Below are positions 1-9,870 of a DNA stretch of 47,850 bases, in pieces. Under the pieces are notes generated by a model. The model did not search any database. It was not told where the DNA came from and saw nothing but the letters and a program-made list of their open reading frames with translations. Location of the stretch: the NCBI RefSeq assembly GCF_019457885.1, contig NZ_JAHZST010000026.1:1-47850 (forward strand). The letters are read 5' to 3'. How positions within the stretch are numbered: position 1 is the stretch's first letter; each line of letters starts with the position of its first letter. The position numbers and the translations under genes are program-made. Source of the stretch: Shewanella nanhaiensis (GTDB lineage: Bacteria > Pseudomonadota > Gammaproteobacteria > Enterobacterales > Shewanellaceae).

Positions 1-258
1 CGATTAAGGATGAAGAACGGCTCAACGAATTATACTGTTTTTCATCAACCCTAAAGGCTAATGAAGTTTACATATTGCTATGGTCACTCAGTGGTTCATT
101 GAGAAAATTTTTGATTGCCAACATTCCAAAGAACAGAAGACAATTTCGAATAACTCAACACCTGTGAGTGTCCACACAGATTTCTTGTTTTGAATTGTTA
201 AAGAGCGTTAGCATCAATCTTTCAGATGCTGCCGTTGACGCTAGGCCATTGGCTTAAG
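1..258 (-). other. leader of a minus-strand rRNA operon (pre-16S leader)
   Basis: Read on minus, this stretch follows two rRNA-type promoters and contains a boxB-like hairpin and boxA (CGCTCTTTAACA), followed by a TCTGTGTGGACACTC stretch typical of enterobacterial and Shewanella pre-16S leaders. No mature 16S sequence is visible, so the 16S gene should begin just left of position 1. The same boxA block also occurs in 16S-23S spacers, but the promoters directly upstream make the leader reading much more likely. No protein gene is seen in 1-704. Confidence 0.85.
196..230 (-). promoter_or_regulatory. rrn antitermination site (boxB-like hairpin and boxA)
   Basis: On minus, AGCATC/GATGCT forms a 6-bp hairpin (225-230 with 210-215), followed at once by CGCTCTTTAACA at 207-196, one base off the boxA consensus TGCTCTTTAACA. 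In the known system NusB/S10 bind boxA RNA and make rRNA transcription resistant to Rho. Confidence 0.8.
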
Positions 259-293
259 GAGGCGTATTCTACACTCTCCGTGGTTGGCGTCAA
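259..293 (-). promoter_or_regulatory. rRNA operon promoter P2
   Basis: On minus, -35 TTGACG (293-288), 16-bp spacer, -10 TAGAAT (271-266), then a GC-rich ACGCCTCC discriminator. This is the classic growth-rate-controlled rRNA promoter layout. Start expected near 259. Confidence 0.8.
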
Positions 294-486
294 GCGCTTA
301 TTTAAAGAAGTTTTTCAAGCGATGATTCTTTGTTCACTCTCGTGTCAACAACCATCTAAATCAAGCTTCTAAAGCGTTTGTCACCTGAATCAAATCTCCG
401 AGGAGTTTTGATTCTCTAACATTACTGCAAGTCCCATTCTATCTAGCTTTTGCTAAGAGCGATTGGCCTGCTGTGCCGTGTCAGTG

Positions 487-560
487 GATGCGCATTATAG
501 GGAGTTCAGCCCAGAGCACAAGGGCTTTTTTACGAAAAAACGATCTTTTTTTAAAAGCCG
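487..560 (-). promoter_or_regulatory. rRNA operon promoter P1 with A/T-rich upstream region
   Basis: On minus, -35 TTGTGC (521-516), 16-bp spacer, -10 TATAAT (499-494), discriminator GCGCATCC. The A/T-rich tract at about 530-560 just upstream fits an UP element and Fis region. It lies about 230 bp upstream of P2, a slightly wide P1-P2 spacing. Confidence 0.8.
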
Positions 561-654
561 CTTTTAGCCACACCCTACACACCACTTACCCCCTGACTTA
601 TCCACAATAGTAGACAAAATCACCACTCAAATACTGTTTTACAGCTTGAAAATA

Positions 655-680
655 GAAGAGCCCATCATTTGATGGGCCCT
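655..680 (-). terminator. terminator downstream of the M13 peptidase gene
   Basis: GCCCATCA (660-667) pairs with TGATGGGC (670-677); on minus the stem is followed by a T-rich run (TTCTATTTTC). It lies about 28 bp past the peptidase stop codon and insulates the rrn promoters from readthrough. Confidence 0.7.
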
Positions 681-704
681 TTATTTATAAACTTTGTCAG
701 CTCA

Positions 705-2759
705 CTACCAGATCTTTACTCGATCTTCTGGAGCTAAGAACATCTTATCTCCCTCTTTTAAGTCGAAGGCTTGATAGAATGCAGGAATATTTCTTGGTGT
801 CCCCATCGCGCGGAAGTGACTAGGTGAATGAGAGTCTGTCATTAATCGACGACTTAGCTCTTCATCACGGTAATTACGACGCCATACTTGTGACCAACCG
901 ATAAAGAGTCTCTGCTCTCCAGTTAATCCGTCAATAACTGGTGCCTCTTTACCATTTAGGCTTAGGTGATATGAACGCGCCGCTACCGTTAGTCCGCCAA
1001 GGTCGCCGATATTCTCACCTAATGTCAGATCACCATTTACATGTTTACCTGGTAGGGCTTCATATTTAGAGTATTGAGCAGATAGTTGAGCACCACGTTT
1101 TTGAAACTCTTCACGATCCGCATCTGTCCACCAATTACGTAAATTACCATCGCCATCATACTTAGCGCCTTGATCATCGAAGCCATGACTTATCTCGTGA
1201 CCAATCACCGCACCGATACCACCGAAGTTAATTGCATCATCCGCTTCAAGATTAAAGAAGGGAGGCTGTAGAATCGCAGCTGGAAACACGATTTCATTCA
1301 TTACCGGATTATAATAAGCATTAACAGTTTGCGGCGTCATATGCCACTCAGTGCGATCGATAGGTTTACCAAGCTTATCCAGCATAGTGTTATATTCAAA
1401 CTTAGCGTAACGCTGATAATTACCCACCAGCTCATCAGGTTTAATCTGAAGATTGGTGTAATCTCTCCATTTATCTGGATAACCTATCTTATAAGTGAAC
1501 TTAGAGAGCTTCTCCTGAGCGGCGACCTTAGTTTCAGGCGTCATCCACTCAAGTTCATTAATGCTCACTTCAAACCCTTTGATCAAATCCTGGATCAGTA
1601 ATTCCATCTTCTCTTTAGCTTCTGGCTTGAAGTGCTCCTTTACATACTCCTTGCCCACTAGCTCACCGATCACTTGGTCTGCAGCATCAACCGCTCTTTT
1701 CCAACGTGGCTTCTGTGCTTCTATGCCCATCAAAGTTTTACTGTGAAAATTAAAATGCAGATCAACAAAATTCTGACTTAATAGCTCGGCATAACTATCA
1801 ACAAGGTGAAAAGAGAGATAATCCTGCCACTCAGTAACAGTAAAACCAGTAAAGTGCTTGCCAAGCTCCTCAAAGTAGGATTTTTGACGAACAATAACCT
1901 CTTTCACTTTGCCAATATCTGCGCTCGCTGCAAACTGAACAAAATCAAACTCAGGCATACTTGCCTGCAGTTCTGCTCTATCCATTTTGTTATAGCTCTT
2001 GTTTGCATCGCGAGACTCCACTCGGCTCCATTGACTCTTAGCAATAAAATGCTCTATTTTCGCAACACTAGCAGCGATACGTTTTGCATCTTTGCTGCCA
2101 GCTTGAGTCATAATATCGGTGACATAGGTATTAAGTGCAGCTCTATTGGCCACAAACTTTGCGTCATCTTTTAAGTAATAATCACGATCTGGAAGACTGA
2201 GCCCTGACTGATAAAGGTAGACAGCATACTGAGTAGAGTTTTTTGCGTCATTATTAACGTAAAAACCAAATGGGATCTGCACACCATTAAGTAAAAGGCC
2301 CCCCATTAAACTGGCAATATCATCATGATCTTTCGCCAGAGAGATATCTGAAAGCTGCTCACTTAGTGGTGAAATACCTAACTGTTCTACAATATCGGTA
2401 TTCATGTAGCTGTTATAGAAATCACCCACTTTTTGCTCACTAGAGCCATCTAGTTTATTTGGCTTAGATGCAGCATCATCGATAATCTGTTTTAGTGCTT
2501 TTTGGCTCCGCTCATAGAGAACAGAGAAGGCACCATAGTTAGACTTATCATCGGGGATCGGCGTGTTCGCTAGCCAGTGACCGTTAACACTATAATAAAA
2601 ATCATCTTGGTGGCGTACAGAGGTATCGAAGTTAACCTTCTCGACACCAGAAATCATGCTCTTTGATTGCACTTCTGGTGCACTTGGCTCATTACTACTG
2701 CACGCAGCGAGACCTAAACTTAAGGCGATCCCAATTGCCATCTTGCTTACTCTTTTCAT
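705..2759 (-). CDS. M13 family metallopeptidase, lipoprotein (PepO/neprilysin-like)
   Basis: A 684-residue zinc endopeptidase expected to be lipid-anchored and to cut oligopeptides in the cell envelope. The N-terminus is a lipoprotein signal ending LAAC, lipidated Cys20. The C-terminal catalytic domain holds HEISH (521-525: zinc ligands His521 and His525, catalytic Glu522) and the downstream ENIGD with third ligand Glu582. The family substrate-binding motif NAYYNP is upstream of these. Length is normal for bacterial M13 enzymes. The very C-terminus reads RVKIW where many relatives end CxxW, so the terminal cysteine is absent. A good GGGGA ribosome site precedes the ATG. Monocistronic, with its own terminator at 660-677. 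Confidence 0.93.
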   Translation of the reverse strand: MKRVSKMAIGIALSLGLAACSSNEPSAPEVQSKSMISGVEKVNFDTSVRHQDDFYYSVNGHWLANTPIPDDKSNYGAFSVLYERSQKALKQIIDDAASKPNKLDGSSEQKVGDFYNSYMNTDIVEQLGISPLSEQLSDISLAKDHDDIASLMGGLLLNGVQIPFGFYVNNDAKNSTQYAVYLYQSGLSLPDRDYYLKDDAKFVANRAALNTYVTDIMTQAGSKDAKRIAASVAKIEHFIAKSQWSRVESRDANKSYNKMDRAELQASMPEFDFVQFAASADIGKVKEVIVRQKSYFEELGKHFTGFTVTEWQDYLSFHLVDSYAELLSQNFVDLHFNFHSKTLMGIEAQKPRWKRAVDAADQVIGELVGKEYVKEHFKPEAKEKMELLIQDLIKGFEVSINELEWMTPETKVAAQEKLSKFTYKIGYPDKWRDYTNLQIKPDELVGNYQRYAKFEYNTMLDKLGKPIDRTEWHMTPQTVNAYYNPVMNEIVFPAAILQPPFFNLEADDAINFGGIGAVIGHEISHGFDDQGAKYDGDGNLRNWWTDADREEFQKRGAQLSAQYSKYEALPGKHVNGDLTLGENIGDLGGLTVAARSYHLSLNGKEAPVIDGLTGEQRLFIGWSQVWRRNYRDEELSRRLMTDSHSPSHFRAMGTPRNIPAFYQAFDLKEGDKMFLAPEDRVKIW

Positions 2760-2854
2760 TATAGTCCCCGGTTTTATGATGATTTAGCTTAACATTTTAA
2801 CCTTAACATTAGTCTCACGGGCCCTATAAGACTGTATTTGTAACTTTCTATGAC

Positions 2855-5062
2855 TTACCAGCTCTTTCCCAAAAAGAGAAACAGCGTCATCTCACCATCA
2901 TCGGCCCAACCAAAACCTAAGGCCGCAGGCCCCATACTAGTGTCGGTTCCGAAAAATAGGCTACCTGAATAGATGAGATCGTTGAGGTCAATGTTGTCTT
3001 TGTTTTGCCAAACGTTACCAGCTTCCAAACTACCACCAAGATAGAGTGGGTAATCCGTCATTCCCAGCACATCACGACCTAAATCATATTGATACACAAA
3101 AGCACCAAATATTTTATGAGAACCAACCAAGGAGTTTTTATGGTAACCGGACAGATTAAGGAAACCACCCAGCTCAGATAGATGTGGACTAAACTGCTCT
3201 TCCGTATCTATGGTAGCCAATGAGGCAATACCCACTATTGCATGATTCCCTAGGCTCAAAGCCCCTCGCCAATCGGCTTCTATTTGAAGTGAGTTCTCAG
3301 CATAGGAGTCTTCACCAGATAGCTCATTAACGTCTCTTCGATAATACATATTAAAGGTGAATCGATTACCTGAAGTTGGAAAGTTCATACTATTAAGGTT
3401 ATCGAAACCTAGTTTTAAATATACACCGTAAGAGTCATAGTCATAAGTATCTTTAAGAAATTCAAATTCACCTTTCTCATTGGTAACACCCAACTCCATC
3501 AAACCTTCCAATGTATAGTTATAGCCAACGCCGACATCCGCTCGGTACACAGTTTGAGAAAACTCTACAAATTTAGCGTTATCTTCATAGATACTAAAAT
3601 CCTTGAGCTCATAAGCCAGCCCAGCTCTGGCATAAAAAGCCTGATCATAATCCATTGGCAGATAAAACTCGGTTGAAAGCAACTTCTCAAAGCCAAGTCT
3701 TAGCTCATTACGCCACTCTCCTCCAGTATCGGTTAGATCTGTCATGGTATAGGAGAAGTCCAAAGACATGCTTGAGTCTTCAGTCAGATCATCTTCCCAG
3801 CTAAATCCGAGGCCAAAATAGTTAGGTCCCCAGGATTTTGCTCGAGTATTGAGGGTCAAGATCCGCCCTCTATCTGTATCGACAAATTCAGCATTCACTC
3901 GCTCAAACTTATCTAATGAATAGACATTGGCAATGGCTCTCTCTAACTCCTCTTTCGTCACCACCTCCCCTTCATGGAGATCGAGTGTCTCTCTTAACAG
4001 CGACTCACTCACTTTAGAGTTGTTATTAAACACAATCCGCACCAGAGGTCGTTCCACACTATCTTGCCAACGCTTGCTTAACCTCTGCTTGTTATCTTGA
4101 TAAACCACATATTCAGCCTCACCAACACTTAAACCTTTAAGACTCAACAGATGTTCAAGTGCCGCTTTTTCGCCGAGCACGTAAGCCTGAGGCATAACCT
4201 CAAAATCGGTTGTGCTCATATCCCCCACATCAGGCCGGATCAAAATATCGTCCTCAGTGAGCAACAACTTTTGCTTCTCAGTACTTGCGTTGGTCAGCAT
4301 GGTTGATAACTGGTTAAGTACAGCGACTGTGCTATCTAATGCCTCTTTTTTTACCAGCGATGAGCCTATATCGACGGCGATAACGATATCGGCGCCTAGC
4401 GCTTTGACGACATCGACAGGCATATTATTCGCAATACCGCCATCAACTAACAGCTTGCCTTCATACTCTATTGGCTGAAGTGCTCCAGGTACGGTTGCGG
4501 ATGCTTGCATCGCTTTAACGATACTGCCCGTTGAAAGAATAACAGGGTTACTCGTTTCCAGATCGGTCGCCACTGCACGGTAGGGGATCGCGAGTTCATC
4601 GAAGTGCCCAAATTGATGGACCAATCCAGTTGAGCGTTGTAATAGTTGTGACATGGTTTGCCCACGAAGCAGACCGTTGGGCAGTTTCACCGTTTCATCG
4701 CTATAGCCAATATTTAACGGAATATTAAAACGATCTCGCTGCTGCTTATTACGGTAACTCAGCGACTCTCTTGGGATCGTATCTGAGTACCCGTTTGACC
4801 AGGACTCATTCATCATGATCTGCTCAATCTCTGCGGCGCTATAGCCGAGCGCATACATTCCAGCGACGTAGGCACCAATACTTGTCCCAGCGATATAATC
4901 GACAGGAACTCGATTCTCTTCGAGTACTTTAAGCACGCCAATATGGGCAGCCCCTTTGGCGCCGCCACCACTGAGCACTAGACCAATTTTAGGCCTGACT
5001 TCCGCAAAAACAGAGCTGGAGAGAAGAGAGAACAATAGAAATAGTGCAATAGAACGTATCAT
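2855..5062 (-). CDS. patatin-like phospholipase with C-terminal beta-barrel (PlpD-like, type Vd autotransporter)
   Basis: 735 residues with a signal peptide (1-20, ending VFA). The patatin domain follows: oxyanion motif SGGGAKG (31-37), nucleophile GTSIG (Ser61) and the second dyad residue in DGG (Asp207), all intact. After it come a POTRA-like segment (about 330-410) and a C-terminal region rich in amphipathic beta-strands with aromatic residues, ending in FLGKSW, as in Bam-inserted outer-membrane barrels. This order is that of PlpD of Pseudomonas aeruginosa, where one chain carries both lipase and its own pore. Acts at or beyond the outer membrane on phospholipids (inference). Ribosome site is weak. 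Stands alone, 95 bp upstream of the M13 gene on the same strand. Confidence 0.9.
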   Translation of the reverse strand: MIRSIALFLLFSLLSSSVFAEVRPKIGLVLSGGGAKGAAHIGVLKVLEENRVPVDYIAGTSIGAYVAGMYALGYSAAEIEQIMMNESWSNGYSDTIPRESLSYRNKQQRDRFNIPLNIGYSDETVKLPNGLLRGQTMSQLLQRSTGLVHQFGHFDELAIPYRAVATDLETSNPVILSTGSIVKAMQASATVPGALQPIEYEGKLLVDGGIANNMPVDVVKALGADIVIAVDIGSSLVKKEALDSTVAVLNQLSTMLTNASTEKQKLLLTEDDILIRPDVGDMSTTDFEVMPQAYVLGEKAALEHLLSLKGLSVGEAEYVVYQDNKQRLSKRWQDSVERPLVRIVFNNNSKVSESLLRETLDLHEGEVVTKEELERAIANVYSLDKFERVNAEFVDTDRGRILTLNTRAKSWGPNYFGLGFSWEDDLTEDSSMSLDFSYTMTDLTDTGGEWRNELRLGFEKLLSTEFYLPMDYDQAFYARAGLAYELKDFSIYEDNAKFVEFSQTVYRADVGVGYNYTLEGLMELGVTNEKGEFEFLKDTYDYDSYGVYLKLGFDNLNSMNFPTSGNRFTFNMYYRRDVNELSGEDSYAENSLQIEADWRGALSLGNHAIVGIASLATIDTEEQFSPHLSELGGFLNLSGYHKNSLVGSHKIFGAFVYQYDLGRDVLGMTDYPLYLGGSLEAGNVWQNKDNIDLNDLIYSGSLFFGTDTSMGPAALGFGWADDGEMTLFLFLGKSW

Positions 5063-5172
5063 AGAGTGTTATTTCTTAATTAATTTCTATACAAGACTGC
5101 CGTATAGTATCAAAAAAAGCACAACATAGATAAAACACAAAAGTGTCCGTGAGCTTGTTATTTAATCAGAGC

Positions 5173-8100
5173 CTAACCGCCTATTTTCTTACTCTTTATA
5201 TAACGCTCCATCTCTGGCTGAGTTAAAGGCTTAGAAAAGTAATATCCCTGAATAATATAGCAGCCTCGACTGAAAACTTGCTCTAACTGGGCTTTGGTTT
5301 CCACACCTTCAGCCACTACACTTAACTTCAGGTTTCTAGCAAGCTCGATAATACTACTGGCGATCGCCTGATCAGCCTCATTCGTCGCAATATCGATTAG
5401 GAAGGAGCGATCAATTTTAAGAGTAGTAACGTCAAAGTGACGAAGGTAAGCCAGCGAGGAGTACCCAGTACCAAAATCATCAATCGCCACATCAATTCCT
5501 AAGTACTTCAATTCCTTAAGATGTGCTTTAGCAATATTAAGCTCCTTCATCAAGACACCTTCGGTTATCTCGAAACTTAATATTTCCGCAGGGATCTTTG
5601 TCTCATCTAGAATCGATTTCACTCCCTCAATAAAATCTGGCTGACGAAAGTGAACCGCTGAGATATTAACTGAAAGCTTAAAGCCATCGCCATAGGTCGA
5701 TGCCCATTGTGCACCTTGAATACAAGCCTGGCGTAGAACCCAGCGATCGATATCAATAATTAAACCACACGATTCTGCCACCTTGATAAAAATGTCGGTG
5801 CGGATCAGCCCATCTTGGTGATGACGCCAACGCAGCAATGCTTCCATGCCAATCAACTTATCATCTTTAAGAATATCAATCTGGGGTTGATAGTGAAGCT
5901 CAAACTCCTCACGCTCGATAGCTCGCCTTAATTCAGCCTCAAGATGAAGATGATACAGCGCCTCAGAGTTTCGCTCCGAAGAGTAATATTGGAAATTCCC
6001 CTTCCCTTCCTCTTTGGCATGATACATAGCTTGATCGGCATTTTTAATCAGATTCTCAGCTTGAGTTGCATCATCAGGCCACAGACTTACCCCTATGCTA
6101 GTCGAGATAAAAAACTCTCGGCCATAAAGCTCAAAGGGGGTTTTTATCTGCTTGAGTAGCTCAGTACATATGTGATTGATCATATCAACATCACTGACCT
6201 CTCTAAGTAAAATTACAAACTCATCGCCACCAAAACGGCACAAGGTATGCCCATCTGGAATGCAGGATTGCAACCTACTGGCAGCTTCGACTAAAAGCGC
6301 ATCCCCCATACTATGTCCAAATGAATCATTAACATGTTTAAACCTATCTAAATCTAGGAAAATTAATGCTAGCTTTTCACCGCTATGTTCGGCTCGATGA
6401 ATAGATTGGGCAAGACGGGTCGAAAATAGTGAGCGGTTTGGTAACCCGGTTAATACATCATAATTAGCCAGCCGCCGTAACTCAGCCTCTGAACGTTTTC
6501 TCTCTGTAATATCAGAAAATACTGCGACATAATGAACAATGTCACCTTTGCCTCCTAGCATGGTAGAGACATTTAACCATACAGGGCAGTTGTTTCCATT
6601 AGCACAGATAAACTCCCTCTCTCCTGTCCATGAATCGCCACTGCCCAGTAGTTTAGCAACTTCATCTAAACGTCCCTCCTTAGCCACCATCAAAGAGGAA
6701 AAAGTCTTAGAGTTAAACGCTTCAACGTCTAACCCTAAAATCATCTGAGCAGCTTTATTTGAGACCTTAATTCGTTCTTTGGCATCAAGAATAAGCACAC
6801 CTTCAGAGGTGTTTTCAAACGCTTGAGCTAATAGTTTTACATCATCTTCTAGTTGACGCTGAGCGGTAATATCTGAATATATACCAGCAACTCGCGTAAT
6901 TTTCCCTGTTTCTGGGTCAAAATCTACTGGACGTCCCCGCACGCGTGTCCAGCCCCAAGACTTATCATCCCTACGATAACGATACTCCACTTCAAATCGA
7001 TCACTATCGCCATTAAGCATGCTTTTCCAACTTGCTAAGACACTCTTTTTCTCATCTCTATGTACAGGAAAATCATCTAAGGTAAGTAATATATTTTTAC
7101 TGTCGCCAGTGAGTCCCGAACCTTGATTCTCTAGGTTGAACATCTGAGTGTCGTCACGCCACTCCCACAGTTCTGAATCACTACCTTTAAGAGATTGTCT
7201 TAACCTATCCTCACTCTCTACCAGTGCTTCATTAACCACTCTAAAAGCAGAAAGTTGGCGTTGTCGACCAATTAAGATAACAATGACAACAAGCAGCAAG
7301 GTCATAACAAAAAAAGTTTTAAACCAATAACTTTCCCACCAAAACTCGTCAACTTCAAACTGATATGAGTATGGTTCGCTCGACCAGATCCCATTTTGTA
7401 AACTAAGAATGTCGAGAACATATTTCCCAGCCTTCAAGCCAGAGACACTAACAAGGGACTGATCAGAAAGAAGAAGGTAGTTAACAACAGAGTGTTCGTT
7501 TTGCAAGCGTATACGGTACTGTAACGTAAGCGGACGATCGTCCAGATAATCTAGGCTGGTTAACTGAAAGTTGATCATTCTAGCACCTGGTTTAATCATA
7601 CTATTTTGCTCAGGAATCAAGCTAATCTCTGTCGATTGTTCATAAAAAACGGAAACCGACTCAAGCATGATCCCATCATTTTTAATACGATTTTTCATCC
7701 CTGAAACATTCAGCAACATGGCACCATCAGGTGTGCCTACATACAAGCCAGCATTGGGATCGTAAAATGAAGCGCCGTCGTTAATCTCCTGACTAATTAA
7801 CCCATCTTCATGCTCTATAACAAGTAGCTCATCAGTGTCCATATTGACGCGAATAATTGAGTTTAGGCAGCCAAGAACCCGATAGGGAGCGATCTTATGA
7901 AAAAAGAAGATTGATGGACAATCGACTTGCCACCTTTTAGTTAAAGACTCTGTCACTCCTTTATCAAACGTGTATTCTATCAGTCCCAATGAACTCCCTA
8001 ACCAAAGTACACCAGGACTCACCTCATCTATGTAACTAATAGTAGGTGACCTACTTGAATCACCAAAGATACTTAAGGTCGAGTGGAAACCTCCCATATG

Positions 8101-9630
8101 ATCTATGTAACCAAAAAGCTCCTCTCCTGCGATCCATAACTTACCATCGATGCTACGATAAACAGCTCTTAAATTAGGCTTATATTGACCAAGGTTTTCC
8201 TTAGCAATCAGAAGCTCTTGAGGGGTAAATAGCCCAGGTTCCCAATAAAAGAGCCCACTTCCCGTAGCAAACCACCAACGTCCTTTTATTTGAGGATCAA
8301 GATAACTGGAAAAAACAAGCTTATTTTCTAACGAGTTCTCTCCCTGATTCCATAGAGCAAAACGCTGTGATTCATGCGTCTCTTTATTGACGACAAATAG
8401 CCCATTTGTCGTGGAAAGAAGTAAGTGTGAAGCGTCAAGCTCATCCACTTTATAGATACTATCGTTTAACGCTAACTCTTCGGGTAATACTGTGGCACTA
8501 GTCTGAGATTCTTTATTTATGACAACTAAGCCTTTATCAGTGCCTAGCCACACTCCATTCTTTTTAGCCCAAATTGACCAAATCATCTCATCAGAGGTCA
8601 AATAGGGAGGGGCTTGAGTATAAGTCTCACTGAGAAAATCAGGAGCTTCTGCAACCACGGCCAGCGCATCACCAGAACCGCCAACCCATATTATATCGTT
8701 GTTATCAATAGCAATATCAAAAATATAATCGATATCTGCAGCTTGTTTGATGTCTCCTTTATAAACTTTTACCTCTTCATGATCTGGATACCATTTAATC
8801 AAACCTTCTCTGCTTGCCAGCCATAAGTTACCTTTACGATCTTCCGCTGCTTTAGTGTTATAAAAAGGAAGTTGAGACACTTTTCTCAAGCTAAAATCGT
8901 CTTTAAAGATCTCATATAAGCCATCGCTGGAACTTAACCAGAGTCGGCCAGAAGAGTCCTCCATAACTCCCTTGATCATCCCCATATCTTCTTGCCAATC
9001 AAGAGCCATTTGAAACTCCCCCAATTGGTCTCTTAAGTGTAATTTATACGGAGAGCCAACTAACAAACGCTCATCATCCATCACCATCAAAACAGACCAA
9101 GGAAGATCCTGATTAAAGGGAAGGGTATTGATTAGGTTAAGCGTCATATTCTTATAAGAGAAGGTAAGCAGTTCCCCCTGTTTGCTTAAAAAATGGTAGT
9201 CACCATCATCTTTCTTAGTGATAGCATCAAGGGAGAGCTTCTTATAGTCAGGAAATAACTGTTCACTGCCAAAGCGAATAAAGGTGTCTTGCAAAATATC
9301 GTATAGATAGGTATCGGTGTAATTACTGATAAGCAAGTGTCTGCTGCTTAATGGCTCCACAAAGTCGATATACTCATCAGATAGCCGAGTATTAAACCCT
9401 TTTTTATCGACTCTCCTGACCTTGCTATTACTGATCCGATAAAGTCCCTCCTCTGTTGCTAACCAAGTAAAACCATAGCTATCGAAACTAATATCATTGA
9501 TCGTACCATTGACCAAGCCATCTCTTTCAGAAAATACACGCTGCACAATATCACTCGCCCTAGTTGGTATTAGACAAGTAATAAATATCACTATAATTAA
9601 CAGGAGGATTTGATAGGTTCTTTTTATCAT
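5173..9630 (-). CDS. two-component-type propeller / PAS / GGDEF / EAL membrane sensor
   Basis: 1485 residues. Signal anchor (about 5-25), then a long periplasmic part with repeated segments of the two-component propeller type (for example GLVNGTINDISFDSYG and DSSGRLWLSSSDGL) and a Y_Y_Y-type domain before a membrane helix (about 770-793). Cytoplasmic part: PAS (810-925), PAS (930-1045), GGDEF domain with intact GGDEF (1134-1138), EAL domain with EALLRW (Glu1263) and DDFGTGYSS. Both c-di-GMP synthesis and breakdown motifs look complete, so net activity cannot be read from sequence. The ATG has no clear ribosome site. Likely senses a periplasmic ligand and adjusts c-di-GMP. In Shewanella a protein of this type sits beside lpdA (from memory). 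Confidence 0.92.
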   Translation of the reverse strand: MIKRTYQILLLIIVIFITCLIPTRASDIVQRVFSERDGLVNGTINDISFDSYGFTWLATEEGLYRISNSKVRRVDKKGFNTRLSDEYIDFVEPLSSRHLLISNYTDTYLYDILQDTFIRFGSEQLFPDYKKLSLDAITKKDDGDYHFLSKQGELLTFSYKNMTLNLINTLPFNQDLPWSVLMVMDDERLLVGSPYKLHLRDQLGEFQMALDWQEDMGMIKGVMEDSSGRLWLSSSDGLYEIFKDDFSLRKVSQLPFYNTKAAEDRKGNLWLASREGLIKWYPDHEEVKVYKGDIKQAADIDYIFDIAIDNNDIIWVGGSGDALAVVAEAPDFLSETYTQAPPYLTSDEMIWSIWAKKNGVWLGTDKGLVVINKESQTSATVLPEELALNDSIYKVDELDASHLLLSTTNGLFVVNKETHESQRFALWNQGENSLENKLVFSSYLDPQIKGRWWFATGSGLFYWEPGLFTPQELLIAKENLGQYKPNLRAVYRSIDGKLWIAGEELFGYIDHMGGFHSTLSIFGDSSRSPTISYIDEVSPGVLWLGSSLGLIEYTFDKGVTESLTKRWQVDCPSIFFFHKIAPYRVLGCLNSIIRVNMDTDELLVIEHEDGLISQEINDGASFYDPNAGLYVGTPDGAMLLNVSGMKNRIKNDGIMLESVSVFYEQSTEISLIPEQNSMIKPGARMINFQLTSLDYLDDRPLTLQYRIRLQNEHSVVNYLLLSDQSLVSVSGLKAGKYVLDILSLQNGIWSSEPYSYQFEVDEFWWESYWFKTFFVMTLLLVVIVILIGRQRQLSAFRVVNEALVESEDRLRQSLKGSDSELWEWRDDTQMFNLENQGSGLTGDSKNILLTLDDFPVHRDEKKSVLASWKSMLNGDSDRFEVEYRYRRDDKSWGWTRVRGRPVDFDPETGKITRVAGIYSDITAQRQLEDDVKLLAQAFENTSEGVLILDAKERIKVSNKAAQMILGLDVEAFNSKTFSSLMVAKEGRLDEVAKLLGSGDSWTGEREFICANGNNCPVWLNVSTMLGGKGDIVHYVAVFSDITERKRSEAELRRLANYDVLTGLPNRSLFSTRLAQSIHRAEHSGEKLALIFLDLDRFKHVNDSFGHSMGDALLVEAASRLQSCIPDGHTLCRFGGDEFVILLREVSDVDMINHICTELLKQIKTPFELYGREFFISTSIGVSLWPDDATQAENLIKNADQAMYHAKEEGKGNFQYYSSERNSEALYHLHLEAELRRAIEREEFELHYQPQIDILKDDKLIGMEALLRWRHHQDGLIRTDIFIKVAESCGLIIDIDRWVLRQACIQGAQWASTYGDGFKLSVNISAVHFRQPDFIEGVKSILDETKIPAEILSFEITEGVLMKELNIAKAHLKELKYLGIDVAIDDFGTGYSSLAYLRHFDVTTLKIDRSFLIDIATNEADQAIASSIIELARNLKLSVVAEGVETKAQLEQVFSRGCYIIQGYYFSKPLTQPEMERYIKSKKIGG

Positions 9631-9825
9631 TAGGCAGTTAACTCATAAACTTAACTTGAATGTAGCAGTTCAACGGATTGAATTCACCTGCTTAACATCT
9701 ATAGATAAAATAAAAATGCTTCAAAAATGCATTTTAGCAGACAAAATCAAAAACTTTACACCAGCAAGCGATATATTGAACAGGGATAATGACAATTAAA
9801 AACACAATATACTTATCTTACTCAC

Positions 9826-9849
9826 AAAAAAGGCGCTCAATGAGCGCCT
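9826..9849 (-). terminator. lpdA terminator
   Basis: GGCGCT and AGCGCC form a hairpin (9832-9848), followed on minus by TTTTTTG. It lies just past the lpdA stop codon and closes the pyruvate dehydrogenase gene cluster. Confidence 0.85.
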
Positions 9850-9870
9850 TTAGTATTAAAAAAGTTCAAA

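Noticed and set aside
1..258. 16S-23S spacer rather than pre-16S leader
   Set aside because: boxA occurs in both, but two rRNA-type promoters lie directly upstream and no tRNA gene is present, which fits the leader.
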